DNA of 64,000 bases from Rhineura floridana. Its lineage: Eukaryota; Chordata; Lepidosauria; Squamata; Rhineuridae. A program made the translations under genes and the position numbers. Positions 1-10,833 of this stretch are shown piece by piece; the first letter of the stretch is position 1, and the number at the start of each line of letters is the position of its first letter. The notes beneath the pieces are model-generated. The model did not search any database, was not told the origin of the DNA, and saw only the letters and a program-made list of their open reading frames with translations. The stretch lies in contig NC_084480.1 of the NCBI RefSeq assembly GCF_030035675.1, positions 22,835,263 to 22,899,262 of the forward strand, in the 5' to 3' direction.

Positions 1-307
1 GTAAATATGTGGCTTGCCCCATTGAGAATAATCCCTTGTCTGGGGTTGCATGGCAAAAATTCTGAAGGGTGCTTACCTGTCCATAAAGGCAGCCTGCAGG
101 CATCTCCACAATAGCAGCAGCCCATTTTGTAACCTGGTAATGTTCAGGGATGTGCCTTTTCCCATGCAACTTCATTCATGGTGGTTGGCATGTGTGAATC
201 TGCCTGTAAGTATACTTGGCTACACCCCTTCTGAACATGATAGTACTTCCTAGGGATCTGTCAACTCTGGTTCTCTTAGTTTCTCATTTTTCCAGCCTCT
301 GAACATG

Positions 308-711
308 ATAATACTTCCTAGAGATGGACGGATCTCTGAATTTTGGTTCTCTTAGTTTCGGATTTTTCTGCCTTTTACTGAGTTCTCCACATTTTTGCAC
401 TGGTTTGCATTTAAAAAACCCATTTTCCTAATAAACGCATTTTTTGACTAATGTAAGCATTTTTGCTAGCAATTTCTACTGTAAAGCATTTTTGTATGTT
501 ATTTTCACTAATATATTTACTTTTATGCACCGTTTCCCCAATATAATTAATTTTTGTAAATATTGGTTGACTGGAGAACTGCATTGCAAAATTTGGACCA
601 GTGTGAATTTTGAAGGACAGTTGTGTTTCAGTTCTCATATTGCTTTAAAAAGTGTGGATTTGATAGCTTCGGCTCGAAATGTAAACTGAATCAAATTCTC
701 CCCCATCCCTA
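308..711 (+). repeat. AT-rich dispersed repeat (family F), copy 1
   Basis: About 400 bp; shared words: TTTGGTTCTCTTAGTTTC near the start, TGTATGTTATTTTCACTAAT in the middle, AACTGCATTGCAAAATTTGG, and an end in TTCTCCCCCATCCCTA. Its first 70 bp plus flank are tandemly duplicated just upstream (229-297). Superfamily unknown. Confidence 0.65.
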
Positions 712-839
712 CTACTCCCCCCCCCCCAGCTGCTACGATTGCAGAAGATGATACAGACTGCCTGGAGACAGATGACAGCATATTTCAGAGTAAAAATGAT
801 ATGGTAGAAATGTTGATCATTCCACTATTGTCTGTATTC

Positions 840-960
840 ATGTGTGTGTTATGGGCCTTTAAGTTGATTTCGACTTATGGCGACCCTATGAATCAGTGAC
901 CCCCAATAGGGGTCATGAACCACCCTGTTCAGATCTTGTAAGTTCAGGTATGTGGCTTCT
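840..960 (-). mobile_element. Bov-B 3' end fragment, reverse
   Basis: ATTTCGACTTATGGCGACCC and GAACCACCCTGTTCAGATC read in reverse as the Bov-B terminus. Confidence 0.7.
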
Positions 961-2610
961 TGGCCCAACTAAATTTTACATGCAGTTGCAAGGAACATTG
1001 ACATAAACCAAAAGAAGCCCCAAAAGGCTTTGATTTTTGAGCAGAGAAGTAGCAGGGGAAATTGACCTGCTTCATCCTTCCCCCCCCCAGCCATTTTTTC
1101 CACTCAAAAGTACCCCTTCCCATACTGCTTTTATCCCCCTCCCCCCAGGTTCAAAATGGGTATGACTTTTTCAGGAACCTTATTGTGAAAAAAAGCAGCT
1201 GGGTGTGTGTGATTAAGTGGCAAAGTCCCCAGTAGGAAAAGGGTTAAGCACCACATTTTCCCTACACAGCTCCTTCACTCCAAATCACTGCCTCCTGCAG
1301 CTAGTTTTTGTTTTGTTTCTTATTTACAAAAAAAAAGTCAGGAAAAGGTCTTTCATGTCTATTTTAGCCCACAATTTTTGCATGTTAAAAAGCCTGCAAG
1401 CAAAGCTTGTTTGATTAGAGATCACAGTAGGATAAAAGAAATGAGTGTATACTCTGGACAATGACTCTTCTGTCATGCTACCTTGAATATCCATGATCAC
1501 GTGGTTTACACAGTGTGTTTGTGCATGTAAACACTTACCCAAAAGTCAGGATCACTCACATGGATGAAAAATACACTGAGTAAATTAAGCCTTTGCTGTG
1601 AGTTCCTGTTCGGAAGAAATAGTTATTCTTTTGGATATATATTATATATATCAGTTCATACTCCTCCACTTATCAGCCTGTTGAGAAACTCCCCAGTGAG
1701 TTTGCCTGTAAGTCATCTAGGTTCCTAGCATTAATCTACTACCCAAGTGAGATCCTTTTTATTGGAAAATCTCTGATGTCAAAAGTGTGTTAATATATTG
1801 CTCAGAGAATAAAACAGAAGAGACTGCCACATTTCAGGAAAGTCAGAGGATGCCTGTTTAGCTCCAGCATGAAACCCTTAAACCCTTAGGACAGGTATCA
1901 CCAATCTTCTAAGAGTTCATGGACATACTTGAATTTTTTAGCAAGCACTGTGGGCACCACCCTCTCTTCCCCCTTCCCGCCCCCAGACAGGAGAAAGAGG
2001 GAAATCATGCATGTGCATACTTTGCTTTTTCAAGGGACCTGGATAAAATAATTATTCTGAGCATTGAAAAATACAGAGGTGGAAGAGGAAGTGGGGAAGA
2101 GTGTCACTTTTCCTACTTCTCTTTCCATTCTATGTACTTTTCATAGTAACAAAAAGTAATGACCTCGTGACCAAGGGGGCAGTGGGGGGGGGGCTAAGAG
2201 GCTCCATGGGTTACTGGGAAAGATCTCAAGGGTGTTATTGCACCTACAGGTGCCACGTTGGTGACCTCCGCCCTAGGATTTTAGTATGGCTGGGTGCTTC
2301 ATTTACCTCTTTGGAAATTGATTTTAACATGCATTAGTTATCTCCAGCACCCTTTAACCACCACATCCTATTAACAGTGGACGTTCCCCTGTGCGTTGTT
2401 ATGGGCAAAGTGGCAATTCTAATCCACTTTAGAGATCTTGATTGGAAAACCATTAACTCTCTCTCCTGGATAAATTAGAGTGAAGTACAAGGGTGTGAGC
2501 TTGTGCACATGGTATTTTTCCATGCCCATTTTGAGCATGGCACACTGACTTCCAAAGACATGCATTCTTTGGGTAGATGCCAACCAGCACTTAGGCTAAT
2601 TAATATAACA
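960..2610. other. Stretch without recognised features
   Basis: No gene or confident repeat seen. Short C- and T-rich runs; small frames without domains. Probably GRP intron 1. Confidence 0.5.
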
Positions 2611-2614
2611 TAAC

Positions 2615-2729
2615 AGAGCTTGGAAAAGTTACTTTTTTGAACTACAACTCCCATCAGCCCAATCCAGTGGTCATGCTGGCTGGGGCTGATGGGAGTTGTA
2701 GTTCAAAAAAGTAACTTTTCCAAGCTCTG
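2615..2729. mobile_element. Palindromic MITE (family E), copy 1
   Basis: About 115 bp, almost a perfect inverted repeat: CAGAGCTTGGAAAAGTTACT at the left and its complement at the right, with arms running into ACTCCCATCAGCC. Could fold into one hairpin. Confidence 0.85.
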
Positions 2730-3019
2730 CAACTTACAAAGCAAGCTGTAAATAACGACATCATGTCTCTGCCTGTAAGCACCCTAAATAGTTTCTAGAC
2801 CCTGTTAATTCTCATCCCGGACCACAGCATGGCAGAGAACAGGGGACTGTGAAGTAGGGTCTCATATATTTCAGAAAAATATCCACTCTACCTGATTGCT
2901 AACTTTATTTTTCTTTTTAATTTTTAAGAAGGAGTGTTTTGGGGTGGGGCAAAAAGCTTGACGAGAGACAAAGGGAAGGGTGGTGCAAGAAGAAGGAACA
3001 AGGTGCTATGGGCAGTTGA

Positions 3020-3190
3020 AATGCCACACATGAGCATCTGCTCTGTAAGCCGGAGGGCCAAGGTTCAATCCCCGGCATCTCCTGGTACGGCTGGAAAGGA
3101 CCCCTGCCTGCAACCCTGGGGAGCTGCTGCCGGTCAGTGTAGGCGATACTGGGCTAGATGGACCAATGGCAGTTCCCTACGTTCCCTTTT
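3020..3190 (+). mobile_element. tRNA-derived SINE (family M)
   Basis: TGAGCATCTGCTCTGTAAGC, GGTTCAATCCCCGGCATC and CTGGGCTAGATGGACCAATG as in other M copies. Next to a LINE-type tail at 3380-3475. Confidence 0.8.
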
Positions 3191-3379
3191 TGTGTGTGCG
3201 TGAGAACTGGAAGCCTCGCTGTGCCGTTGGGAGCTTTCTTTGTTGGCAAACCAGGACAGAGGAAGGAACATCAATATCAGGGTCATCTGTTTTCTGCACT
3301 AACAACCCTCCAATATTTCCCGCGATTAGTGCTGTGATTTTAATAACGTTGATATACATCACATTTATGGAGGTTGTTA

Positions 3380-3475
3380 GCTGCCCTGGGCTCCTTGTGA
3401 GGAAGGGTGTGGTTTATCGCTAGTCGGGCGGTATATAAATTTAATAAATAAATAAATAAATAAATAAATAAATAT
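3380..3475 (+). mobile_element. LINE-type 3' tail with (AAAT)n
   Basis: GCCCTGGGCTCCTTGTGAGG and GGGCGGTATATAAATTTAAT followed by AAAT units: the usual CR1/L2-like tail. Similar short tails at about 9890-9940, 19955-20012 and 27150-27215. Confidence 0.65.
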
Positions 3476-3650
3476 TGTTCATCAAGAAAAGGGGTTGCAT
3501 CCAACTATGTTCCATTCAGGTCTATTAATTGCAATGATTCTACTATGAGTAGAGTTTAGTTGGCTACAACCCAAGGTGAATTCCATGGCAAGTATAAATT
3601 CCATGGCAAGAATCTCCCACCTCCACCCTGGCCAGGATCATGGACCCACA

Positions 3651-4044
3651 CAGTATTGTAATGGCAAATTCAGAAGTGCAAGGTCCCTTCATGATAGTCA
3701 CATCACACTCAATCACAGCCACACACCCTTTCCCGCCTTCCCTCATCTCCCTTGCTCTTTGGGTGAAGTCCACACTCCATTACAACAGACATCCCCAAAA
3801 GCCAATCAGCATGAAAGAGGAAGCTGTGTGTTGGCTACTGAGAAGAATCTTCTCAGTGGCTGACACACCTCCTTTCACTCTTATTGGCTCTAATCAGCAT
3901 GAAAGGATGAGGAATCTTCTCAGTGGCTAACACACTCCTCTTTCATGCTGATTGGCTTGTACATATGGACCTGGCTAGGACCCTGCTCCCAAATGAAGTA
4001 ATGGGTCTATGCAACCCGTGTAATGTTGGATGACTAAACCCCCG
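3651..4044 (-). mobile_element. hAT-like non-autonomous element, family A, copy 1
   Basis: Flanked by the exact 8-bp duplication GACCCACA (3643-3650 and 4045-4052). Its right end, read in reverse (CGGGGGTTTAGTCATC), matches the left end of the copy at 32379 (CAGGGGTGTAGTCATC). The interior carries inverted GTGTGTTGGCTACTGAGAAG-type segments that can form a hairpin. No transposase. Confidence 0.85.
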
Positions 4045-4435
4045 GACCCACAAAGGGCACTGAAGCATTACCTCCTGGCCACTTAAATCTCATTCGGCAG
4101 CGCTGTCGGCTTCTGAGATTTAACCAGGCAACACAATATGTTTCCAAGGATTTTTTTCCCCAGTCATGAGAGCTAGAAACTCATTTTATCTTTAGTGAAA
4201 GAGAGGTGGAGATTTCCTGGAAAACTTCTGGACAATATTACCACATTCTGCATTGGTGCGGAATGGCAGAATAAGCAGAACCCTGATCATAACAGCTGCC
4301 ACCATCACTCTGGCTTGGTATTCTTATAAGGCTACCAAGTTGGGTGCAGTCCCATCTGATCCAGGCATTCCTTGCCAGATGATAGGATTGCAGGTGTCGG
4401 CACTGTTTTTCATGGCATTCCGGTTCCTCTTTCAG

Positions 4436-4686
4436 GGCACTTTATGGGCAAGAAGAGCAGTGGAGATTCTCCTTATATATATGAAGAACGAAATGAGCCC
4501 TCCTTCTCTTTGCTACCTGATAACATCAAGCAGCTGGGAGACTATCTGCACTGGGAGGAGACATTCAAGCAGTTCCTCCGGCTTCTCGAGGGGAACGAAA
4601 ACCACGGCTCTCAAGTTCTCAGGGAAGAATTGCCATTTCTTGCCAAGAGCACTTGGGGGGTGGAGGACAACGGCAGCCTCAAAGAT
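4436..4686 (+). CDS. GRP: Gastrin-releasing peptide precursor, exon 2 (partial gene)
   Basis: Internal exon of the prepro-peptide for gastrin-releasing peptide, a secreted bombesin-family neuropeptide acting on GRP (BB2) and NMB (BB1) receptors. The exon follows a pyrimidine-rich acceptor ending tttcag. It starts in phase 1, which completes a split Gly codon, and ends in phase 0 before the donor gtaagtgtg: 251 nt, or 83 codons plus 2 nt. The first residues read GHFMGKK: the C-terminus of the active peptide, the Gly amide donor and the Lys-Lys cleavage site. The rest is the GRP-associated propeptide, with NIKQLGDYL, LLEGNEN and SLKD resembling my recollection of chicken GRP (NIKQLDDYL, LLEGNEN, SWKD). 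The human gene also breaks inside the split Gly before His-Leu-Met. Position, plus orientation and RAX as next gene agree with 18q21.32 synteny. Odd point: Phe replaces the usual Leu before the final Met. Exon 1 was not found in 1-4435 and is probably outside the window. Confidence 0.93.
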
Positions 4687-5462
4687 GTAAGTGTGAATGC
4701 TCCCAATCACAAAGTGGTATTAATGCCCCTCATCAGCGCCACCATCACCCCGCATCAGTGGGGAAAAGGCAGCTCCATCAGCCACTGCTGCACTCCCTTG
4801 CAGAGAGGAGCCCTTTGCACCTCCCTTCTGTTCAGAACAGAAGACAGAGTGGGTGGTTGTCCAATGAAATGTAGGCATTTGCGTCGGGGGGGGTAGTGGC
4901 TAATCCAGTGCAAACAGGAATGAGCAGAAACAGCAAATTGTCTTTTATGCATTTTGGATTTTTTAGGGGATTTTTACTAAGAACTTTCATGGGTGCCATA
5001 AGAGGCACTGTTGGGCACAGTGGTGCCCATGGGTGCTATGTTGGCGACCCCTTACGTTTTTTAATCTAAATCAGACAGTAAATATCCAACCACGTTAAAA
5101 TCCATTAAGCCAGTGACATCATTAAACACACCTTGTAGAAATCTTTCTCTGCTGTATTGGATCAAATTCTTTTATCCCATGCAGGGTCAGGTCGTATGCA
5201 GAGTCAGTCGTTGCTTCATCTAATCCTGTATTGTATACACTGATGAACAAAACTCAGGATCAACTTTGATGCCCCCAGTCCTGCTGCACCTGAGATTATT
5301 TAACTGAAGATGTCATGGACTGGCCCTGGACCCGCTTACACATGCAAATCATGTGCTTTGCCCACTGAGTGGTGGCCCCTCAATCGTTGCTCTGGTGATC
5401 CATTAGCTTCTGTAAGATGCAAAGAGGATTGCTAGCCACAGGGTGAATTGGCCTTGACATTA

Positions 5463-6183
5463 AGGTGGCCAGTTTTACATTGCTAAAAAAGGTCACCAAA
5501 ATATATTTTTCAAGCAAAAGAGGACACCACCATAAAATTTGCATATGGTAATTTATATGTCCAGATCCTCCGTGGCGCAGAGTGGTAAGCGGTGGTAACG
5601 CAGTCGAAACTCTGCTCACGGCCGGAGTTCGATTCCAATGGAAGGAGGAAGTGGAATCTCTGGTAAAAGGGGTCGAGGTCCACTGAGCCTTCCATCCATC
5701 CATGGTTGGTAAAATGAGTACCCGGCATATGCTGGGGGGTAAAGAAAGGCTGGGGAAGGAACTGGCAATCCCACCTCTAATATACGGTCTGCCTTGTAAA
5801 CGTTGCAAGACGGCACCCTAAGAGTCGGAAATGACTCACACTATAAGTGCAGGGACACCTTTACCTTTTTTAATTTATATGTCCAGGTGTATATTTTGAA
5901 ATAATGGCTATGATTTCAACAGAAACACAACAAATCTCACCACAGTGGGGAAGACACTAGGCAACTTGTGTGCCTACACAGTCTGCTGACCAGGTGCTGC
6001 TAAATGTTGGGGGCAATTTCGAGGTCCTCCTGCTCTCTGCTTTTCATTGTTCCTTATTTTTAAACCAGAATTTGACTGGGCAGCCCTCACATAGAGGACA
6101 TCTTCAAACAGAGGACTGCCTTCTGCCAGCCCTTCAAAACAGAGGACTGTGCTCAGTAAAGTAGGACACATGGCTACCATACA
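5463..6183. repeat. Mid-size dispersed repeat (family K), interrupted by a SINE
   Basis: Shared words (AATTTATATGTCCAG, ATCTCACCACAGTGGGGAAG, AGAGGACTG...AAAGTAGGACA) recur at 9757-10325, 14920-15165 and 35090-35375. Ends resemble GGTGGCCAG and its imperfect complement. Likely a non-autonomous DNA transposon; superfamily unknown. Confidence 0.6.
5565..5870 (+). mobile_element. tRNA-derived SINE with 16-bp target duplication
   Basis: Pol III A-box-like GTGGCGCAGAGTGGTAAGC and B-box-like GGAGTTCGATTCC, then AAAATGAGTACCCGGC and a tail ending GGGACACCTTTACC. Flanked by TAATTTATATGTCCAG at 5549-5564 and 5871-5886. Inserted in a family K repeat. Confidence 0.9.
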
Positions 6184-6189
6184 TTGAAG

Positions 6190-7880
6190 AGACACAATGA
6201 GGGTATGTCATCTGTTCTTATTTGCCTAGAGAGGGGGAAGGTTCTTCCTCACTGGAGGTCTTCAAGCAGAGGTTGGACAGCCATCTTTTGGGGAAGATCT
6301 AGTGCTAGATTTCTTGCATTGGTCAGATCTAGACCAGATGACCTACAAGACCTCTTCCAAGTCTATGATTCTGTGATAGGGAGATTATGTCCTTCAACAG
6401 TGTCCTATTCCCACCTCCATGGTCACCCAAGAGAAGTCTCCTCTTCTGATAGTATCCTTCACTAGTTAATTGTTAAAAGCAAGTCTGCACAGAGAGAGGA
6501 TTGTAGTATATATGCCCAGCACCGATCCTGAGTTTTGCTATCACCTGCATCTTCAGGAAGAATGAAATGCTGAATTTGTAGACAAGGGAACTCAAATCCT
6601 CAAGGATTTCCCCCCCCCCCAAGATGGAGGCAACAAGACTGAAATTTCCATGATGAGACTCAAACTCCGGCACCAAACGTTCGTACTTGGTTGCATGGGT
6701 TAGATTATGAAAATCGTACGTCTGAAACCTTGAAGATATACTTTTGGGATTAGCGGGGAAATCTACCCAACTAAACCCACAAAAAGGCTCCATCTATTTT
6801 ATTTCCAGTATCTTGCTTAGAAGGTCTTCTAGCCCTCCTAGCAGCAAGTGCTTTTAGGCAACACGTTTGAGCATTCATCTTGATTTGTCTGTAAGATTAG
6901 GCAATGTTGGCTATTTAATGAGCATTCATTTGGATTTGTTTGCAGGGAGGTTAGATGACGCTGCATCAAAACAAATATTATCCCATACTCCCCACCCCTG
7001 TGCATTTCCCCATCACTTTCCTCATCACAAAAAGTCTGATTTTTTTTTTTGCGGGGGTGGGGGAGGTGTAAGACCTCCTAACCAACTACAGTTGTGTAAC
7101 CTGAATTTGCCGATAACTGAACAGTGACAGCTTGGAAGCATCCTGAGGTCCTTTTAACTGAAGATGGCAAAGGACTGGATCTCGAACTTTTAGCCTGCAC
7201 AGCAAGTTCTCAGCCTCTCAGCTGACAGAAAGTGTTGTTTTAGCTTGATAAAAACATAAATATGTTGTAGCAGCTCTAATTGCTACCACGAGATACCTGT
7301 GGCCTTGCATATGTCAGGGGAGAAACAGCTATCCCTTTCTGATTATTTTGATTTAGTTTTCTAGAAGGACAGCTTGATTTCTACGTTGTGCTTAGGGCTA
7401 CAGTGAATGTGTTACTGTCCCCAGAAACGACTTATCCATGTTCTGACATCATAACATTCCACATTGTTTGCCCCTTCGCCTCTGTGATATACACAGACAA
7501 TCAATTCAAAGAGGCTGGTAGTCTTAATGGTACAGTCCAGGGTGGACTGATTTTATATCAAGGCAATTTGAACCAGTGATTTAAAGAATGGTTTAAATCC
7601 CCCCCGGGGGGGGGGGAGGCAAATTTAAATCATTTATGTCAATCCAGTTTCTTTTTTTCAACCCACTTTCCCAGTTTGTAATTCATGCATTTCCTGAACA
7701 AGAGTGCATATTAACCGGTTGCTATAACCATGAAAAATATTGGTTTGCAACTAAATCAAGCCTTTATATGGCTTTATCATGCTTTGGTTACACAGCCCAC
7801 AAGAAGCATTTTGCTTTTGCTACCCAACTATATCTGATTCAAGGTAAGGGATGGCAATTATACCATGGTTTTCACTGGGG
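6190..7880. other. Stretch without recognised genes
   Basis: GRP intron 2 sequence. About 6230-6380 (GGAGGTCTTCAAGCAGAGGT and CTAGACCAGATGACCTACAA) is probably an old LINE-type 3' end. 6867-6950 holds two copies of a GAGCATTCAT-type word that recur reversed at about 55085-55145. Nothing else identified. Confidence 0.45.
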
Positions 7881-7884
7881 CAAG

Positions 7885-8064
7885 GGGAAGGTCTGTAGCT
7901 CAGTGGCAGAGCATCCACTTCCCAAGCACAAGAGCCCTGGTTTGCTCCCCAGAATCTCCAGGCGGGGCTGAAAGAGACCTCTGTCTGAAGCTCTGGAGAG
8001 CTGCTGCCAGTCAGGGTAGACAATACTGAGCTAGATCTGCTCAGTATAAGGAAGCCTCCTATGT
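7885..8064 (+). mobile_element. tRNA-derived SINE (family M)
   Basis: A-box-like TAGCTCAGTGGCAGAGCATC, B-box-like CCTGGTTTGCTCCCC, then GAGAGCTGCTGCCAGTCAGG, ACAATACTGAGCTAGAT and a tail TATAAGGAAGCCTCCTATGT. Confidence 0.85.
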
Positions 8065-8599
8065 TTATGGCACCAGTCAGGATCACATTATTTGCAGAGA
8101 AGGAATGCAGTCCAATACAGAGTTACATATGTAATGCTGAGAGCTACACATCCACAGCTTTCCAAAAAGCAAGGCTAGTAATTACTAGGCACAGCAGGTT
8201 TATTATTAAGTCATTGATTTTTAGCGATCCTGGTACAGTCATCCACTGTACCATCTCAGAATACACATGAGAGCTGGCTGGCTCGGAACTACTCCCCACA
8301 TTCAACTCTCCTTGCACACGGGCCAAGAGGCGTTCTTTTTCTCTGGTGTTCAATTTCCCCATGTGCTGTGAGATTTTGCCACGAGGGTGCTTTTGAGCAA
8401 GCAGTTTTCCATGTGCATTCAGAGATGGTGGCATCACAAAAGAGGGCTGTGTTATAGGTTGCAGGTGGATATTCAGCGTGGTCCTTCAGCTCAGTCCATG
8501 CATCACTGAGGTAGTATGGCAGCAGGCAGGGTGGGGTGGGAGCTCCCCTAAAGTAATCTTCCCCCCAAAGTACTTTGTAGAATGTGTGATTAATACATG

Positions 8600-8880
8600 G
8601 AGCTGAGTGTCACAAAACGATGAAACTGAGGTTATCATACTTTGGACACATCATGAGAAGACATAATTCACTAGAAAAGACAATAATGCTGGGAAAAACA
8701 GAAGGGAGTAGAAAAAGAGGAAGGCCAAACAAAAGAGGTGGATTGATTCCATAAAGGAAGCCACAGGCCTGAACTTACAAGATCTGAACAGGATGGTTCA
8801 CAACAGATGCTATTGGAGGTCACTGATTCATAGGGTCGCTGTAAGTCGAAATCGACTTGAAGGCACATAACAACAACAAA
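8600..8880 (+). mobile_element. Bov-B (RTE) LINE 3' end
   Basis: Matches Bov-B 3' sequence: TTTGGACACATCATGAGAAG, AAGAGGAAGGCCAAACAA, the tail AGGGTCGCTGTAAGTCGAAA and terminal ACAACAACAAA. Truncated at the 5' end. Confidence 0.85.
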
Positions 8881-9007
8881 GAGTCACACGATGTGGTGAC
8901 GCCCACAGACTTAGATGTCTTTTTAGAAAAGGGTTAGGCAAACTCATGGAGGGTAGACCTATTGGCAGACGTTTGCTGTGCTAGCTAAATGGAACATCTG
9001 TGCTGAG

Positions 9008-9142
9008 TAGGATATAGGAAGCTCTTTATACTGAGTGAACCCATTGGTCTTTTGAGCTCTGGAGATGCTGGGGATTAAACCTGGGACTTTCTGCTTGCAA
9101 AAGCAGATACTCTGTCACTGAGATACGGTCCTTCCCCTAGCT
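9008..9142 (-). mobile_element. tRNA-derived SINE (family M), reverse, short
   Basis: TGGAGATGCTGGGGATTAAA and CTGTCACTGAGATACGGTCC in reverse; middle shortened. Confidence 0.65.
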
Positions 9143-9756
9143 ACAGCATTGACAATGGATACCAGTTGGAGGGGAACAAACAGTGGAGAAGGGTCGTTGT
9201 CTTTATGTCCTCTTTGTGGGCTTCTCAGGGGCATCTGGCTGGCGACTGCAGGGAACAGGTTGCTGGTACAGATGGGCCTTTGGACTGATCCAGCAGGGAT
9301 CTTCCTACATTTTTGTGATTATCTCCCACATGACCTGGATAGCATATGCAAGCTTCAGTTGCATGGAGCTGCCCCATTGCATTGTGGCTTCCCAGTCCAT
9401 TGATTCTTTCCTGTAAAGGAAAAACATGGTAAGGATGATCTTCTGTGACTGATGCTTCTATATGTTGCTGTGGTATACCGAGATAAACATTGGAGGAACG
9501 TTTCATTTGATCAGCATTTTGATGGTCCATAGCCACAGCAACAAGAAGAATCCAAAATTGCAGTCAACTGCAGAAAGACATTTTGCTACATAAATGAAGG
9601 CGGAATGACTAGTCTTTCACTGCAGCACCGTGAAGACTTAAACTTTGACCTTGTTGGTGCTTGCTTCTCACCGCATAGGGTCAACTTGAGAAATGTGTCA
9701 AGCTTTAACTAAATATCTCTTTAGACAGCTGAAATGTAAGTTGAAATCTATGATCC

Positions 9757-10325
9757 TGCTACTCCCATCCAAAAAAGAGGACAAAGATTTGCACAATGTT
9801 TGCATAGGCTAATTTATATGTCTAGATGCAATTTTTTAAAAAAATTGCTAAAATTTAAATACATCTCCCCCTAGTAGGGAAGACTACTGCCCTGGGTTCC
9901 TTCGAGAAAGGATGGGGTATAAATTCAATAAATAGTAATAATCTTCCTGCTGTCCAAGTGCTGAGAGCCAGTGTGGTGTAGTGGTTAAGGTGTTGGGCTA
10001 CGACCTGGGAGACCAGAGTTTGAATCTCCACACAGACACTGCCTCTCAGCCCCAGAGGAAGGCAATGGTAAACCCCCTCTGAATACTGCTTACCATGAAA
10101 ACCCTATTCATAGGGTCGCCGTAAGTCGGAATCAACTTGAAGGCAGTCCATTTCCATTTTGTCCAAGTGCTAACCATTAACAGGTCAGCTCAGGCCCTTG
10201 CTGTCCATTCCCATGGATTTTGTAGCTTTCAACCAAACATGGAGCTGGACGCCCCTTTCAAATATATGATGTCGTCAAATAGAGAACTGCCCTCTGTAAA
10301 GTAGGACACCTGGCCACCCTATGAC
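9757..10325. repeat. Family K repeat, interrupted by LINE tail and Sauria SINE
   Basis: Left part 9757-9890 and right part 10172-10325 match family K around a short LINE tail (about 9890-9940) and the SINE at 9963-10159. Confidence 0.55.
9963..10159 (+). mobile_element. Sauria SINE with 12-bp target duplication
   Basis: tRNA-like head (GAGCCAGTGTGGTGTAGTGG, B-box-like GTTTGAATCTC), a middle block and the Bov-B-like tail TAGGGTCGCCGTAAGTCGG. Flanked by TGTCCAAGTGCT (9951-9962, 10160-10171). Confidence 0.9.
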
Positions 10326-10543
10326 ATGATAATGTGTGCCAGAGTGGGGAACCACAGGCCCAGGGAGCCAAATGCAGCCCTCCCGGCCTCTCTGATACCT
10401 GCCAAATTCTGATAATGCCTCTTCCTTGCCTGGATGGAGAAGTGTGTGTGTGTAAACTAGCTTACCATAAAAAATATTGCTCCGCCTACTTTTGCCTCCT
10501 ACTTTCATTCTTTTTTGTTTCTCTCTCTCTCTCTCTTCATCAG

Positions 10544-10597
10544 ATGATGGATTATCTGCTGCAAGCGATGGATAGAAAAGAAAGCTCTCTGAGTTGA
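10544..10597 (+). CDS. GRP: Gastrin-releasing peptide precursor, last coding exon
   Basis: Short terminal coding exon of GRP. A long acceptor tract (Ts, then a run of CT dinucleotides, ending cttcatcag) precedes 17 codons and TGA, read in phase 0 to match the exon 2 donor. The peptide is MMDYLLQAMDRKESSLS. Chicken GRP, as I recall it, ends VVDYLLQVVNMKESTPS, so nine or ten positions agree, including DYLLQ and KES. The two leading Met codons are internal and not a start. This is the C-terminal end of the propeptide, probably released during processing. The intron from 4687 to 10543 is filled with SINE, LINE and DNA-transposon copies. The identification rests on the avian-like ending, phase, splice site and position; mammalian GRP has a different C-terminus. 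Confidence 0.87.
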   Translation: MMDYLLQAMDRKESSLS

Positions 10598-10833
10598 AGT
10601 GACTGCTTTCCAGCACCGAAGGCATAGAATAATATCCTTAAGAAAGAGACTATTGGTTTCATAAGCATTTTATTGTATATGATAACTGATTATTAAAAAA
10701 AAAAACCTTTTGTGTTAAGCAAGATTTTTCCTTTGGCATAAAAATGACCTGCTCACTTGTATTCCTAATACTGGTGACACTCTTTGGCAGTGGGTAGCCT
10801 TTTTCTCATTTGAACTGCTTTGTCATATAACAG

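Larger units (their letters stand above)
4687..10543 (+). other. GRP: GRP intron 2, repeat-filled
   Basis: Intron from donor gtaagtgtg to acceptor cttcatcag. It holds a tRNA-derived SINE with 16-bp target duplications, a second SINE family, a Bov-B LINE end, a Sauria SINE and pieces of a mid-sized repeat family. Stretches such as about 4900-5440 and 6190-7870 show no clear coding content. Confidence 0.75.

Noticed and set aside
1-4435. Search for GRP exon 1
   Set aside because: No frame with a signal peptide leading to an NHWAV-type sequence before a phase 1 donor was found; presumed upstream of the window.
4253-4690. 145-codon frame overlapping GRP exon 2
   Set aside because: Different frame from the GRP peptide; a shadow of the real exon.
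7885-7960. Possible tRNA gene
   Set aside because: A- and B-box-like motifs belong to SINE heads; there is no complete cloverleaf, and the SINE body follows.
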